From the NCBI GenBank assembly GCA_027491415.1, contig JAOZFH010000028.1:1-64000 (forward strand): DNA of 64,000 nucleotides, given 5' to 3'. Shown here in pieces: positions 25,815-34,488 of the stretch. Below the pieces are notes generated by a model. It had not been told where the DNA came from, searched no databases, and worked only from the letters and a program-made list of their open reading frames with translations. The position numbers and the translations under genes are program-made. The DNA comes from Thermoproteota archaeon (GTDB lineage Archaea > Korarchaeota > Korarchaeia > Korarchaeales > Korarchaeaceae). Every line of letters starts with the position of its first letter. The stretch's first letter is position 1.

Positions 25815-26598
25815 CCCTCGTCCAGACGAGGTCGTACCACTCGTGCAGCTTCCCGTACCAGTAGCCGAACACGAAGTGGAAGAACTTGGTGAACGGCAGC
25901 AGGATCAGGAGCACCTCCGCTCCCAGTATGTGAAGCCCCAGGACTGTCTTGTAGACGCCTATCTCACCACTCGGGAGGTGCTGGGTGGCCATGAACCCGG
26001 TGACCAAGATGAAGAGAAGGAGCAGCAGCGCGACGAAGTCGCCGATGCGCACGTAGCTGACCTTGCCCACGACCTTCTTGGGTATCTTCTCCACGACCTT
26101 GAAGACCGTGGCCACTATGGCTATGATGGCGAGCACGTCTCCGTTCAGCACGACCGTTAGGGGGCCCCAGATCGTGTTCACGAATATGCCCGACATCCCG
26201 CTCACCGGCGTTACTGGGGCCGTGACGGTCAGCGCGGCGGAGGTTGCGCTGGGAGGAATGGCCAGCCTCTTGAGGGCGGCGTATGGCGGGAAGTAGTAGG
26301 CCCACCAAGTCACGTGGTGGCTGAAGAGGAACAGGAGGGGGATGACTCCCAGTATGTGAAGCCCCAGGAGCCCCGACGCAAACATGATCCTCTCTTCCTT
26401 TATGGAGAAGTAGATGGGATAGGCGAAGGTCTTGACCAGGTGCACCAGGGAGTGACCTATTGACCTGGCCCTGCGCCTGGGCCTCACCGTCCTCTTGTAT
26501 ACAGACAGGTATCGGGCGATCCTGTAGACCATGCCCGCCGCGAACCCCAGGACCGCTGCGGGGAGCATCTCATACACGGCGAACTCGTAGACCGTCAT
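25807..26598 (-). CDS. Isp1: NarI/DsrM-like cytochrome b of the hydrogenase
   Basis: A 263-residue integral membrane protein with about five helices. Histidines in hydrophobic contexts (HSLVHLVKTF, LLGLHILGVI, LGLHILGAEV, FFHFVFGYW) are good haem b ligands, in the NarI/DsrM pattern. It should anchor the exported hydrogenase dimer and take its electrons into the membrane. The order small subunit, large subunit, Isp1, Isp2 is contiguous on the minus strand with short spacers or overlaps. Confidence 0.85.
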   Translation of the reverse strand: MTVYEFAVYEMLPAAVLGFAAGMVYRIARYLSVYKRTVRPRRRARSIGHSLVHLVKTFAYPIYFSIKEERIMFASGLLGLHILGVIPLLFLFSHHVTWWAYYFPPYAALKRLAIPPSATSAALTVTAPVTPVSGMSGIFVNTIWGPLTVVLNGDVLAIIAIVATVFKVVEKIPKKVVGKVSYVRIGDFVALLLLLFILVTGFMATQHLPSGEIGVYKTVLGLHILGAEVLLILLPFTKFFHFVFGYWYGKLHEWYDLVWTRGV

Positions 26599-26610
26599 CT
26601 GTAGACCCCC

Positions 26611-28383
26611 TCACGCGGTGCAAAGGGGGCTCACGAGCCTCTCTATCTTCCTGTTGCCGATGAAGATGTGCACGGAGCAGGCTATGCACGGGTCGAAGCT
26701 CCTTATGGCCCTGACCATGTCAAGTCCGGTCCACTGATCCTCGGGCACCTCCTCCGTGATCTCGGTACCGATGACCGACTGCTCGAACGGACCGGTGTGC
26801 CCCCACCTGCCCTTCGGGCTCAGGTTCGCGGTGGTCGGGGCGTGGACCTGGTAGTTCTTGATCTTGTAGTCCTTCACGACGATCCAGTGTCTCACGCTCC
26901 CTCTCGGGGCCTCGTCGAAGCCGAATCCGATGGCCCAGGACGGCTTCTTCCACGGCCTCGAGGTGTCGAGGTTGCCGGACTTCACCATATCAAGCGCGGC
27001 GAGCAGGTAGTGCCAGGCTGCCATCGCGTCCAGCGCCACGTTGTAGGCCCTGGCCCTCATCCTCTCTATGGTGGTGGACGCCCCAACAGAGGGTATCTTC
27101 CACTCGAACTCCATGGCGTCCCATGTGCCTGACGGGAGCTCGAGCACTCCGTTGGTCTGCGGCAGCTCGATCTTCACGCTCCCGCCGCTGTGGAGCGCCA
27201 TAGCCCACATCCTGGCAATGGGCCCCACTTCAATCGGGTGGACCTTGCCGTCCTTCCAGACGATCCTGACCGTTCCGGTCCACGTGTACTTCGAGGCCCA
27301 GTCTTGGGCTACAGGGTTCGGGATCGTCGTCTTGTTCCACGGGTGATACTTCAGGAGGTCTCCGTTCCCCCAGACGAGTGGGGTGCCGGCTGGATCCTTG
27401 TCGACAAAGGTGGTGTCCCAGTCCTTGTAGAATCCCCTGTCGACGAGCTCGACGGTGCTCACATTCATGTCCGTGAGTCTGTCGCTGACCAGCTCCCCGT
27501 CGAGGATCAGGCCGGGCTTGATGAACCTCGCCCTGCCGGCGTCGTCTATGTTGGAATAGATCTCCTCGTAGCTCTCACCCAGGGAGGAGTAGGTCTCCGG
27601 ATCCTCAAAGATGCCGACTGACATGAGGTTGGGTCTCTCGTAGGTCATGCCCTGTCTCTCGTAGCCTATTGAGTTGTAGAAGTTGGCTATGTCCTCCCAC
27701 ACGGCGACTACCATCTTGACCCAGGCCGTGAGCTTGGTTAGCCTGTAGGAGTATTGGATGAGGGTGTCAGGGGTGACAGTCGCGCCTATTCCTCCAGGTA
27801 TCAGCGTCCTGGGGTGCGGATGGGTGCCGTACAGGAGGACACCAGCCTGTCTGGCCAGCCTCTGCATCTTAAGGGCCGTTATGTATATCTTCCCCTCGAG
27901 GGGGTTGAGCCCGTCCATCAGGTCACCTACCGTCGAGAACCCGTGAATGTCAGAGTGCTCGGCCTTGGTCTGCTTCGCCTCGTCGTAGACGCTTGGGGTG
28001 AGCTTGGAGACTACCGCGCCGCTGTAGTCCGGCCCAGCTAGGATGTTGAGGTGCGTCGGGTGGTCGTAGATGTGGTCAGTGACCACCCAGGCCAGGTTCC
28101 TGATGACCACGCCGAACGGAGTTGGAACAGCCCCAAGAGCCATGTCGCAAGCCCTGACGGATGCGTTCGCGTGGCTGGCCGCGCACACCCCGCATATCCT
28201 GCTGGTCAGGTGCGGCGCGTCGGGAGGCTCTCTCCCCCTGAGGAATATCTCGAAGCCCCTGAACATCGCCGAAAAGGCCCAAGCCTCTTTTACGGTCCTC
28301 GTGGTCGTGTCGACAACCGCGTTCAGGCCCAGGTGCCCCTCAATCCTGGTTATGGGATCGATGAAGACGGTCTTCTCTCCCAT
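26611..28383 (-). CDS. [NiFe] hydrogenase large subunit, Isp-type group 1
   Basis: A 590-residue catalytic subunit holding the Ni-Fe(CN)2CO site. Both ligand motifs are canonical: RICGVC (residues 62-67) followed by AASH, and DPCIACSVH (564-572). After His572 an 18-residue tail remains, the length expected for removal by the maturation protease once nickel is inserted; the protease gene lies nearby at 30515. The start ATG at 28383 gives a compact N-terminus (DPITRIEGH). The subunit has no signal peptide and should be co-exported with the Tat-tagged small subunit. Confidence 0.95.
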   Translation of the reverse strand: MGEKTVFIDPITRIEGHLGLNAVVDTTTRTVKEAWAFSAMFRGFEIFLRGREPPDAPHLTSRICGVCAASHANASVRACDMALGAVPTPFGVVIRNLAWVVTDHIYDHPTHLNILAGPDYSGAVVSKLTPSVYDEAKQTKAEHSDIHGFSTVGDLMDGLNPLEGKIYITALKMQRLARQAGVLLYGTHPHPRTLIPGGIGATVTPDTLIQYSYRLTKLTAWVKMVVAVWEDIANFYNSIGYERQGMTYERPNLMSVGIFEDPETYSSLGESYEEIYSNIDDAGRARFIKPGLILDGELVSDRLTDMNVSTVELVDRGFYKDWDTTFVDKDPAGTPLVWGNGDLLKYHPWNKTTIPNPVAQDWASKYTWTGTVRIVWKDGKVHPIEVGPIARMWAMALHSGGSVKIELPQTNGVLELPSGTWDAMEFEWKIPSVGASTTIERMRARAYNVALDAMAAWHYLLAALDMVKSGNLDTSRPWKKPSWAIGFGFDEAPRGSVRHWIVVKDYKIKNYQVHAPTTANLSPKGRWGHTGPFEQSVIGTEITEEVPEDQWTGLDMVRAIRSFDPCIACSVHIFIGNRKIERLVSPLCTA

Positions 28384-28401
28384 CCAACCTCACCTCCGGT
28401 C

Positions 28402-29646
28402 TCACTCTTCCCCCTCCTCCGCCTCCCTGGCTGGCTTGGTCGTGAGGTAACCCGCCGCGGCGCCGAGTACCGCGGCCGCGCCGGCTATCCCGGCGAGGGT
28501 GGTGAGGCGCGGTATCTCGGGGGCGGGCAGCGGCTTGTAGAAGGGCTCGAAGGCGTCCGGGAATCCTGGCATGGTGCAGCCTATGCACACTCCGCCGGTC
28601 CTCGTGGGTCCGCCGACGCCGTCGATCCACCCGACCCGGTTCCACGGACAGTTGCTCACGGGGCCCTTACAGCCGACGTCAAACAGGCACTTGAAGTTGT
28701 TCTCTCCCGGCTCCTCCCTGTGGTCTCCTGCCGCGTAGAACCCAGCCCTCGGGCACTGCTCGTGGGTGGTTCTTCCGAAGATGTACTCTGGGCGCCAGTA
28801 CCTGTCCAGCTTGGGAAGGGGCAGGATACCGTCGACGGCAAGGATCAGGTGGCCCAGGGTCCGGAGGATGGCGTTACCGTTGGCCGGGCAGCCGGGTATG
28901 GCAATGGCGGGCCTGCAGTCCGAGGTGGGGGACACCTGAACGGTTCCCCGGCCCTCTATGAAGTTGAGGAACGGCCTGGCTTCCTCCCACCTCCTGATAG
29001 CGCCGGCTATCCCCCTCACCGGATCGTCGAAGAATCCAAACGCGCCCGTTGGGCTCTCGCCGTCGGCCGTGTACCCATCCTCCAGCACCCTGCTGGCTAC
29101 GATCCCACCGTAGCATGCGCAGTTCCCGATGGCGACCACCGCCGCGGCCCTCTTCAGCAGCCTCCTGAACCACTCGTTTCCGGTGATGGGCCTGCCATTC
29201 TCCTCACCGAGGACGAACCACCAGCCTCCCGTCTTGGCGGCCGCTTCCTCTGTTGGGAAGGAGCCCTCGAGCACCAGCACGTACGGGTCTAGCTCACCGT
29301 TCTCTGCCTTGTGGAGGTACTCGATGGCGGCCTCTCCCCACTCCGGCATTATGGTCTCGTGGAAAACCACCCTTACTTTCCCGGGTCCTATGGCCGGGTT
29401 CTCTCCCACCAAGACCTGTATCAGGTCGGGGGCGTTCCCCTCTATCATCGAGATGGTGTTGCCGGCGCAGTCTTGGGCCTCAAACCAGATCAGGTTCACC
29501 GAGCCGGACTGCAGGGCCTGGGCCGCTGCCTTCTGCAGCTTGCTTAGATCGGCCAGGAGGAGTGACGCCGCGGCGGATACCTTGAGGAAGTCCCTCCTGC
29601 TGATTGTAACGGGCGCCCTCTCCGGCATCTGCTCTCCCTCGGCCAT
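28402..29646 (-). CDS. [NiFe] hydrogenase small subunit, Tat-exported
   Basis: A 414-residue iron-sulfur subunit. A Tat signal is present (ISRRDFLKVSAAASLLLADL, residues 15-34) and a C-terminal TM helix anchors the complex (about 380-400). Cluster ligands include C60 (AQDCAGN), GNCACYGG, IPGCPANGN, the HEQCPRAGF His/Cys and the KCLFDVGCKG, NCPWN and VCIGCTMPG cysteines. The fourth residue of the usual proximal C-x-x-C is Asn63 rather than Cys. AAGGTGAT at 29654-29661 (minus strand) is a ribosome binding site. Confidence 0.93.
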   Translation of the reverse strand: MAEGEQMPERAPVTISRRDFLKVSAAASLLLADLSKLQKAAAQALQSGSVNLIWFEAQDCAGNTISMIEGNAPDLIQVLVGENPAIGPGKVRVVFHETIMPEWGEAAIEYLHKAENGELDPYVLVLEGSFPTEEAAAKTGGWWFVLGEENGRPITGNEWFRRLLKRAAAVVAIGNCACYGGIVASRVLEDGYTADGESPTGAFGFFDDPVRGIAGAIRRWEEARPFLNFIEGRGTVQVSPTSDCRPAIAIPGCPANGNAILRTLGHLILAVDGILPLPKLDRYWRPEYIFGRTTHEQCPRAGFYAAGDHREEPGENNFKCLFDVGCKGPVSNCPWNRVGWIDGVGGPTRTGGVCIGCTMPGFPDAFEPFYKPLPAPEIPRLTTLAGIAGAAAVLGAAAGYLTTKPAREAEEGEE

Positions 29647-29689
29647 TTGGGATCACCTTAAGTGTATAGAAGTGAAATCATTGACAGAT

Positions 29690-29795
29690 CTAAAATAATA
29701 AAAACGGAGCGCTATAATCCTGGCCGGAGCCGGGCCCACGGGCAGTAACTATAGTAAAGATTTGTGTTAATACTATAACGGGTAAATAGTAACAC
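29690..29795. promoter_or_regulatory. Divergent hydrogenase/hyp promoter region with GTGTTA dyad
   Basis: An AT-rich TATA region (29690-29704, minus strand TTTTTATTATTTTAG) serves the hydrogenase operon. GTGTTA at 29764-29769 and TAACAC at 29790-29795 form an inverted repeat with 20 bases between, just upstream of the plus-strand maturation operon. The half-sites match the GTAACAC pair at 22237. A common nickel- or hydrogenase-specific regulator is inferred; no nikR-like gene is in the window. Confidence 0.5.
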
Positions 29796-29810
29796 CGAGG
29801 TGCGACCCTG

Positions 29811-30578
29811 GTGGGAGACCTCAAGGAGTTCGCTCGGATCCTGGGCGCGCTTGCGAGGAGCGTGAATGAGCTGAAGCGATCCGTGTGGAGAGAGACCATA
29901 CAAAACCTTGGTCTTGACAAGATCTTGATCTACGACCTCAGCGACGCCCAGCCTGAGGACACGGAGGCGATGAGGGCCGAGGTGACTCGGGCCCTAGGAG
30001 GCGGCGAGGATCTTAGTGATGCGCTGAAGAGCGCGATCAGCTCAGGACCGAGGAGGAGAATCTCGATGGGCGGTAAGAAGGTGGCCCTGCTACTCGTCTG
30101 GCCGGGCATACGGAGGGACCCGACCCTGCCCGACAGGCTCAGAGAGGAGCTGAGCCCACTCCCCCTTGGAGTAAAGACGTTCGACGCCAGCAGCTACCCA
30201 CTAGCGGCCGTTCAGGAGGCGGCCGAGTACGGGCCCGACGAGGTCGTGGTGGTGGGGTTCAGAGAGGCGCGCCCTGAGGCCGCAGAGCCCGGGCGCGTGA
30301 GCAGATACCTGAGGTCGATACCCATTCCCGAGGATCGCGTGAAGGCGTCTGAGAGACTGGGTTCCATCCTTTCAGGTGAGGTTGATGTTGACGGGGTCGC
30401 CTACGCGGCGGCCCTCCTGACCGGCAGGTCAGAGGTCTGGGTCCTCGAGTGTTACATCAGCGCAGATAGCCAGGGCGATCCCGATGTGGAAGGCGGCTGG
30501 GAGGCCGATGAGACTTGCCTGAAGTCCCTCGTGAGGGAGCTGAGGAATCTCCTGAGAGAGATGGGGTTCTCATTCTAG
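29811..30578 (+). CDS. Hydrogenase-linked protein, possibly degenerate M52 fold
   Basis: A 255-residue protein of no firmly recognised family. From about residue 90 (KKVALLLVWPGIRRDPTLPD, then DEVVVVGFREARPEAAEPG and a terminal helix) it parallels by eye the layout of hydrogenase maturation proteases, including the next gene, but lacks the GxGN-x4-DDG site and the vDA Asp. The first 80 residues are a helical extension. It starts the plus-strand maturation operon divergent from the hydrogenase and overlaps the protease gene by 64 nt. An accessory or chaperone-like role in processing is a guess. Confidence 0.55.
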   Translation: MGDLKEFARILGALARSVNELKRSVWRETIQNLGLDKILIYDLSDAQPEDTEAMRAEVTRALGGGEDLSDALKSAISSGPRRRISMGGKKVALLLVWPGIRRDPTLPDRLREELSPLPLGVKTFDASSYPLAAVQEAAEYGPDEVVVVGFREARPEAAEPGRVSRYLRSIPIPEDRVKASERLGSILSGEVDVDGVAYAAALLTGRSEVWVLECYISADSQGDPDVEGGWEADETCLKSLVRELRNLLREMGFSF

Positions 30579-31117
30579 GGATAGGCAACAGGCTACTCAG
30601 AGACGACGGCCTCGGTTCCTGCTTCGCCGAGGCCCTCTCCACCCTCCCCCTCCCCGAATGGGTCCGCGCCGTCGACGGGGGCCTTGGGGGGCTATCGCTC
30701 ATAGACCCCATGGAAGACGCCGAGATCCTTGTGCTCATCGACGCCCTCTCCCGGGACCACGGCCAGCCGGGAGAGGCCAGGATACTGGTGGTAAACCCGG
30801 GCGCGGTGAGTCCAGAGGAGGCCGTGAGAATGCTCGTGGAGGTGGGCAGTCACGGAGTCACCCCCGAGATTCTCCTGGCCGCCGCGTCGGCCCTCGGCGC
30901 CCTGCCGCCTAGATCCTACGTCGCCGGGGTCGTGGCCGCAGAGGTGGACGTGGGGGTGGGCCTGAGCGACGCCGTCTTAAGGGGCTGCCTGAGGCTGCTG
31001 GACTTGTTAAACGATCTCCTAGTGTCTGAAGGCTATGGGGAGCTAAACGTTCGGGAACAGGACCTCATGAGGGCGCTGACCGCCGTATGCCCGCGCGACC
31101 TGCCAAATATAATTTGA
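30515..31117 (+). CDS. [NiFe] hydrogenase maturation protease (HycI/HyaD family)
   Basis: A peptidase M52 protein that removes the C-terminal tail of the large subunit. Nickel-sensing residues are in place: GIGNRLLRDDGLG near residue 25 (Asp), VLIDALS (Asp) and SHGVTPE (His). The target is probably the 18-residue tail of the large subunit encoded at 26611-28383. The TTG at 30515 is the assumed start; the first 15 residues are poorly conserved and the true start may be internal. Confidence 0.85.
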   Translation: MPEVPREGAEESPERDGVLILGIGNRLLRDDGLGSCFAEALSTLPLPEWVRAVDGGLGGLSLIDPMEDAEILVLIDALSRDHGQPGEARILVVNPGAVSPEEAVRMLVEVGSHGVTPEILLAAASALGALPPRSYVAGVVAAEVDVGVGLSDAVLRGCLRLLDLLNDLLVSEGYGELNVREQDLMRALTAVCPRDLPNII

Positions 31118-31137
31118 CTAGCTAGGGAGGGCTGAGG

Positions 31138-31575
31138 ATGCACGAGTGGTCACTCGCCGAGGCCGTCGTGAACTCCCTGCTGAGCTTTGCGCGGAAGGAG
31201 GGAGTGAGCTCTTTCCGAGAGGTGGAGCTGACTTTCGGCGAGGTCATGGAACTCAACCGCGACATATTTCGAACGGCCTTTGAGGAACTCTCCAGGGGGA
31301 CGCCGCTCGAGGGAGCCCGGCTCGTCATCCGCGAGGAGCCGGCGCTGTTCAGGTGCAACTCGTGTGGTCACACCTGGGACTTTGATGAGGCGCACAAGAT
31401 GCTGTCCCACGAGCTGGGAATCTTAGAAGAGCCCAGCGGGGATAGAGAGAGCCCCCTCCACTTCTTGCCCGATCTCGCGAGGGCTCTTCTCAAGTGCCCC
31501 TCCTGCGGGAGCCGAGACTTCGAGCTGGTGTCCGGCAAGAACTTGAGGGTCTCTAGGGTGGTGATCTCGGAGTGA
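31138..31575 (+). CDS. hypA: Nickel insertion protein HypA
   Basis: HypA delivers nickel to the large subunit. The nickel-binding N-terminus MHEWSLAEA is intact (His2), as are the zinc cysteines CNSC and CPSC. The 145-residue length reflects an insertion of about 35 residues between the two CxxC motifs, a feature seen in archaeal HypA such as that of Thermococcus. The following Mrp-type ATPase gene overlaps by 4 nt, matching the HypA-HypB partnership in archaea. Confidence 0.95.
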   Translation: MHEWSLAEAVVNSLLSFARKEGVSSFREVELTFGEVMELNRDIFRTAFEELSRGTPLEGARLVIREEPALFRCNSCGHTWDFDEAHKMLSHELGILEEPSGDRESPLHFLPDLARALLKCPSCGSRDFELVSGKNLRVSRVVISE

Positions 31576-32375
31576 GCGGCGCCGATGTGGACCCCATGCT
31601 CCACGAAGCTAGGGCCAGGCTCTCCAGAGCCGATAAGGTGATTGCAATATCTGCTGGGAAGGGGGGCGTGGGCAAGAGCTTCATCACGGCCTCTATGGCA
31701 GCCGCCCTGGCCGAGAGGGGCAGGAGGGTTGGGGTGTTGGATCTAGATGTGCACGGTCCCACGGTGCCCAAGATCTTGGGCGCGAGGGGCGAGATCACCG
31801 CTTGGAAAGGGGGCCTGCGTCCCCTCAGGTCGGGGAACATAGAACTGATGTCCGTAGGCTTCATGATAGGAGAGGAGCCTCTGCCAAGCGCCGGCGGGGA
31901 GAAGATGAGCCTGATATCGACCCTGGCCGCCCTGACTGACTGGGGCCATCTCGAATACCTCCTGATCGACGTCCCCCCAGGCACGGGAGAGGAGATCACG
32001 TGGCTGCTCCGCGCACTCCGGGGACTGGAGGGTGCAGGCGTGCTCGTGGTTACCACTCCTTCCCTCCTGGCGGAGTCTGTGGTGAGGAGGCTCCTCAAGC
32101 TCCTGAGGGACGAGAGGGTCGATGTCTTGGGCATAGTTGAGAATCTATCCTACTTCAGGTGCGGAGGTAAACTCATTAGGCCCTTCGGAGAGGGGGCGGC
32201 AGAGAGGCTGTCGAGGGAGTTCGCCGTTCCGGTCTTGGCGAGGCTGCCAATCGATCCCTCAATAGAAGAGGCTATCTTGTCCGGGAATTTCTACCGATCC
32301 CTATCTGAGGAGGTGAGGTCTGCAATATCGGGACTCGTCGAGTCCGTGGAGACCCTGAACCCTGCCGGGAGGTGA
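31572..32375 (+). CDS. Mrp/MinD-type ATPase acting as HypB
   Basis: A 267-residue ParA/Mrp-family ATPase with the deviant Walker A GKGGVGKSF, VLDLDVHGP (A' region) and LLIDVPPGTGEE (Walker B). Bacterial HypB is a GTPase of another family; in Thermococcus the HypA partner is an ATPase of this type. Its position between hypA and hypC supports the same role here, loading HypA with nickel. The Mrp C-terminal CxxC is absent, so an iron-sulfur carrier role is less likely. GTG start at 31572. Confidence 0.85.
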   Translation: MSGADVDPMLHEARARLSRADKVIAISAGKGGVGKSFITASMAAALAERGRRVGVLDLDVHGPTVPKILGARGEITAWKGGLRPLRSGNIELMSVGFMIGEEPLPSAGGEKMSLISTLAALTDWGHLEYLLIDVPPGTGEEITWLLRALRGLEGAGVLVVTTPSLLAESVVRRLLKLLRDERVDVLGIVENLSYFRCGGKLIRPFGEGAAERLSREFAVPVLARLPIDPSIEEAILSGNFYRSLSEEVRSAISGLVESVETLNPAGR

Positions 32376-32380
32376 TCGCG

Positions 32381-32626
32381 ATGTGCCTTGGAATACCGGG
32401 GATCGTGGTGGAGGTTAAGGGGAGGATGGCCGTGGTCGACTTCGGGGGCGTCAGGAGGGAGGTCGACGCTACCCTTGAGAGGGTTTCGCCGGGAGACCAC
32501 GTCATCGTGCACGCCGGGATGATAATCTCAAAGCTCAGTCCCAAGGAAGCGGAAGAGACCATCAGAGTGTGGAGGGAACTCATAGAGGCCATATCGTCCG
32601 GGGAGGAATTGGGAAGTGCGAGATGA
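32381..32626 (+). CDS. hypC: Hydrogenase assembly chaperone HypC
   Basis: An 81-residue HypC. The functional N-terminus requires Cys at position 2, so the ATG at 32381 (MCLGIPG) is chosen over the upstream GTG at 32372. The conserved VDFGGVRREV segment and GDHVIVHAG motif are present. HypC carries the Fe(CN)2CO unit with HypD. It overlaps hypE by 11 nt. Confidence 0.95.
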   Translation: MCLGIPGIVVEVKGRMAVVDFGGVRREVDATLERVSPGDHVIVHAGMIISKLSPKEAEETIRVWRELIEAISSGEELGSAR

Positions 32627-33656
32627 AGCCGTTCGCCTTGCCCACGGATCCGGCGGCAGAGAGACCTTCAGCCTGATCCGAGAGCTGATAGTCTCCATGC
32701 TAGAGGAGGACATGAAGAGAGTCGAAGGAGGAGTTGGCACGGACGAGCTGGACGACGGGGCGTCCATCCCGCTGCCGGACGGGAGACACCTGGTCTTCAC
32801 GGCGGACTCCTACACGGTCAAGCCCCCTTTCTTCCCGGGTGGGAACATAGGGGAACTTGCGGCGGCCGGAACGATCAACGACCTGCTGATGATGGGGGCC
32901 AAGCCGGTCGCGATGCTCGATGCGATGGTCGTGGAGGAGGGCTTCCCCATGGACGACCTCAGGAGGATCGTAAGCTCGCTGGTATCCACCCTCAGGGATG
33001 AGGGCGTGAAGCTGATCGGAGGTGACTTCAAGGTTATGCCTCGAGGGAACGTCGATGGCATCGTCATAACCACGGCCGGCGTGGGCGTGGCCGAGAGGCT
33101 GATCGTCGACTCCCGGATTAAGCCGGGAGACAAGCTAATCATCACAGGAAGCGTCGGCGAGCACGGCGCGGCGATACTGGCCGCACAGCGGGGGGTCGAC
33201 GTGGAGTCTCAGGGGCTCTCCAGCGACTCAAAGCCGCTCACCAGCCTGATGCTTCCCCTCCTGCGGGAGTACGGTGATCGCATTCGGGCCGCCCAGGATC
33301 CAACCAGGGGGGGCATCTCTCAGTCCTTGAACGAGTGGGCCTCTAAGACGGGGCTGGTATTGGTTGTGGATGAGTCACGGATCCCGGTGAGGGAGGAGGT
33401 CCGAGCCTACACAGAGCTCTTGGGTGTCGATCCGCTGTCGCTTGCGTGCGAGGGAAGAGCCCTGCTTGCGGTCGATCCAGGGTCGGCAGACGAGATTCTG
33501 GAGTTCATCCGGGGGCGCGGAGAGCGGGACGCCCAGATAATAGGTGAAGCGCGGGCTTCCGAGAGGTACGGCGGTCTGGTGCTGATCAAGACCGTGGCGG
33601 GCGGCCTCAGGATACTAGAACCGCCCTCGGGCGTTCCGGTCCCTCGTATCTGCTGA
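32616..33656 (+). CDS. hypE: Hydrogenase maturation protein HypE
   Basis: A 346-residue PurM-like ATPase that dehydrates the carbamoyl group delivered by HypF. The N-terminal AHGSGGRET, the DDGA and FTADSYTVKP segments and GNIGELAAAGTINDLLMMGA are the family motifs. The protein ends in PRIC; the terminal cysteine is the carbamoylated residue. GTG start at 32616. The gene lies 4 nt before fdhD in the same operon. Confidence 0.95.
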   Translation: MRDEAVRLAHGSGGRETFSLIRELIVSMLEEDMKRVEGGVGTDELDDGASIPLPDGRHLVFTADSYTVKPPFFPGGNIGELAAAGTINDLLMMGAKPVAMLDAMVVEEGFPMDDLRRIVSSLVSTLRDEGVKLIGGDFKVMPRGNVDGIVITTAGVGVAERLIVDSRIKPGDKLIITGSVGEHGAAILAAQRGVDVESQGLSSDSKPLTSLMLPLLREYGDRIRAAQDPTRGGISQSLNEWASKTGLVLVVDESRIPVREEVRAYTELLGVDPLSLACEGRALLAVDPGSADEILEFIRGRGERDAQIIGEARASERYGGLVLIKTVAGGLRILEPPSGVPVPRIC

Positions 33657-33660
33657 GAGG

Positions 33661-34488
33661 GTGATCGATCCCCTTATTTTTCCTGACTGGAGTGGCTCGC
33701 CCGTGCCACCGTTGTGCTGCACTGGAAGCGTCGGGATACTCTGCTGGTCTGGGGGCGAGCTCTCTGAGGTCGAGGACGTCGTCGTAGAAGAAGCCACCGT
33801 CGAGATCTACCTCAACGGTGAGTTCCTCGTGAGGCTGCAGGCTCTTCCGAGCGACCTCAGCGAGTTGGGAGTCGGATACGTAGTCTCCGAGGGCCTCTCG
33901 ACCCCAGAGGGCGTGAGGGCCTGGGGGGCCCGTGGTACTAGGGTGGAGATCCAGGCCGAGGCTCGACCCCCTGCCAGGAGGACCCTAACGCTGACCACCT
34001 CGTGCGGCGGCGGAGTGGCCTCCGTGGCCCTCCCAGAGGGAATCAGGCCCCTGGATCCTTCCGAGGGCCCGACCATATCCCCTGACGCGGTAGAGAGGGT
34101 CTCTCAGACCATAATGAGGGGGACCGAGCTTCACAGGAGAACTGGCGCCACGCACGTGGCCGGCGCCTTCGACTCTTTCGGAGAGCCTCTATTCGTATAC
34201 GAGGACGTTGGGAGGCACAATGCGGTGGACAAGGTCATTGGAAGGGCCGTAATGACTCACACATCCACCAAGGACATAGTCCTTGCGGTGTCGGGTCGAC
34301 TCACCCTGGAGATGACGCTGAAGGCCCTCAGGTCCGGGGTCAGGGTGCTGGTGTCAAAGTCGGCGCCGACTTTGGCGGCCGTTGAGGTGGCCAGGAGATC
34401 CAACCTGACTCTCATAGGCTTCGCAAGGGGGCCCAGGTTCAATGTCTACAGCGCGCCGGAGAGGCTGTCTCTCATCCCTCCTGCCTGA
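33661..34488 (+). CDS. fdhD: Formate dehydrogenase sulfurtransferase FdhD
   Basis: FdhD transfers sulfur from a cysteine desulfurase to the molybdenum cofactor of formate dehydrogenase. Family motifs include SDLSELGVGYVVSEGL, GEPLFVYEDVGRHNAVDKVI and LTLEMTLKALRSGV. Of the usual active-site C-x-x-C only Cys115 remains (TTSCGGGVA); three extra cysteines lie in the N-terminal 28 residues. It ends the hyp operon and precedes the formate dehydrogenase genes. GTG start at 33661. Confidence 0.9.
   Translation: MIDPLIFPDWSGSPVPPLCCTGSVGILCWSGGELSEVEDVVVEEATVEIYLNGEFLVRLQALPSDLSELGVGYVVSEGLSTPEGVRAWGARGTRVEIQAEARPPARRTLTLTTSCGGGVASVALPEGIRPLDPSEGPTISPDAVERVSQTIMRGTELHRRTGATHVAGAFDSFGEPLFVYEDVGRHNAVDKVIGRAVMTHTSTKDIVLAVSGRLTLEMTLKALRSGVRVLVSKSAPTLAAVEVARRSNLTLIGFARGPRFNVYSAPERLSLIPPA

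Noticed and set aside
31572-32375. Septum-site protein MinD or iron-sulfur carrier Mrp
   Set aside because: Position between hypA and hypC and absence of the Mrp C-terminal CxxC favour the HypB role.
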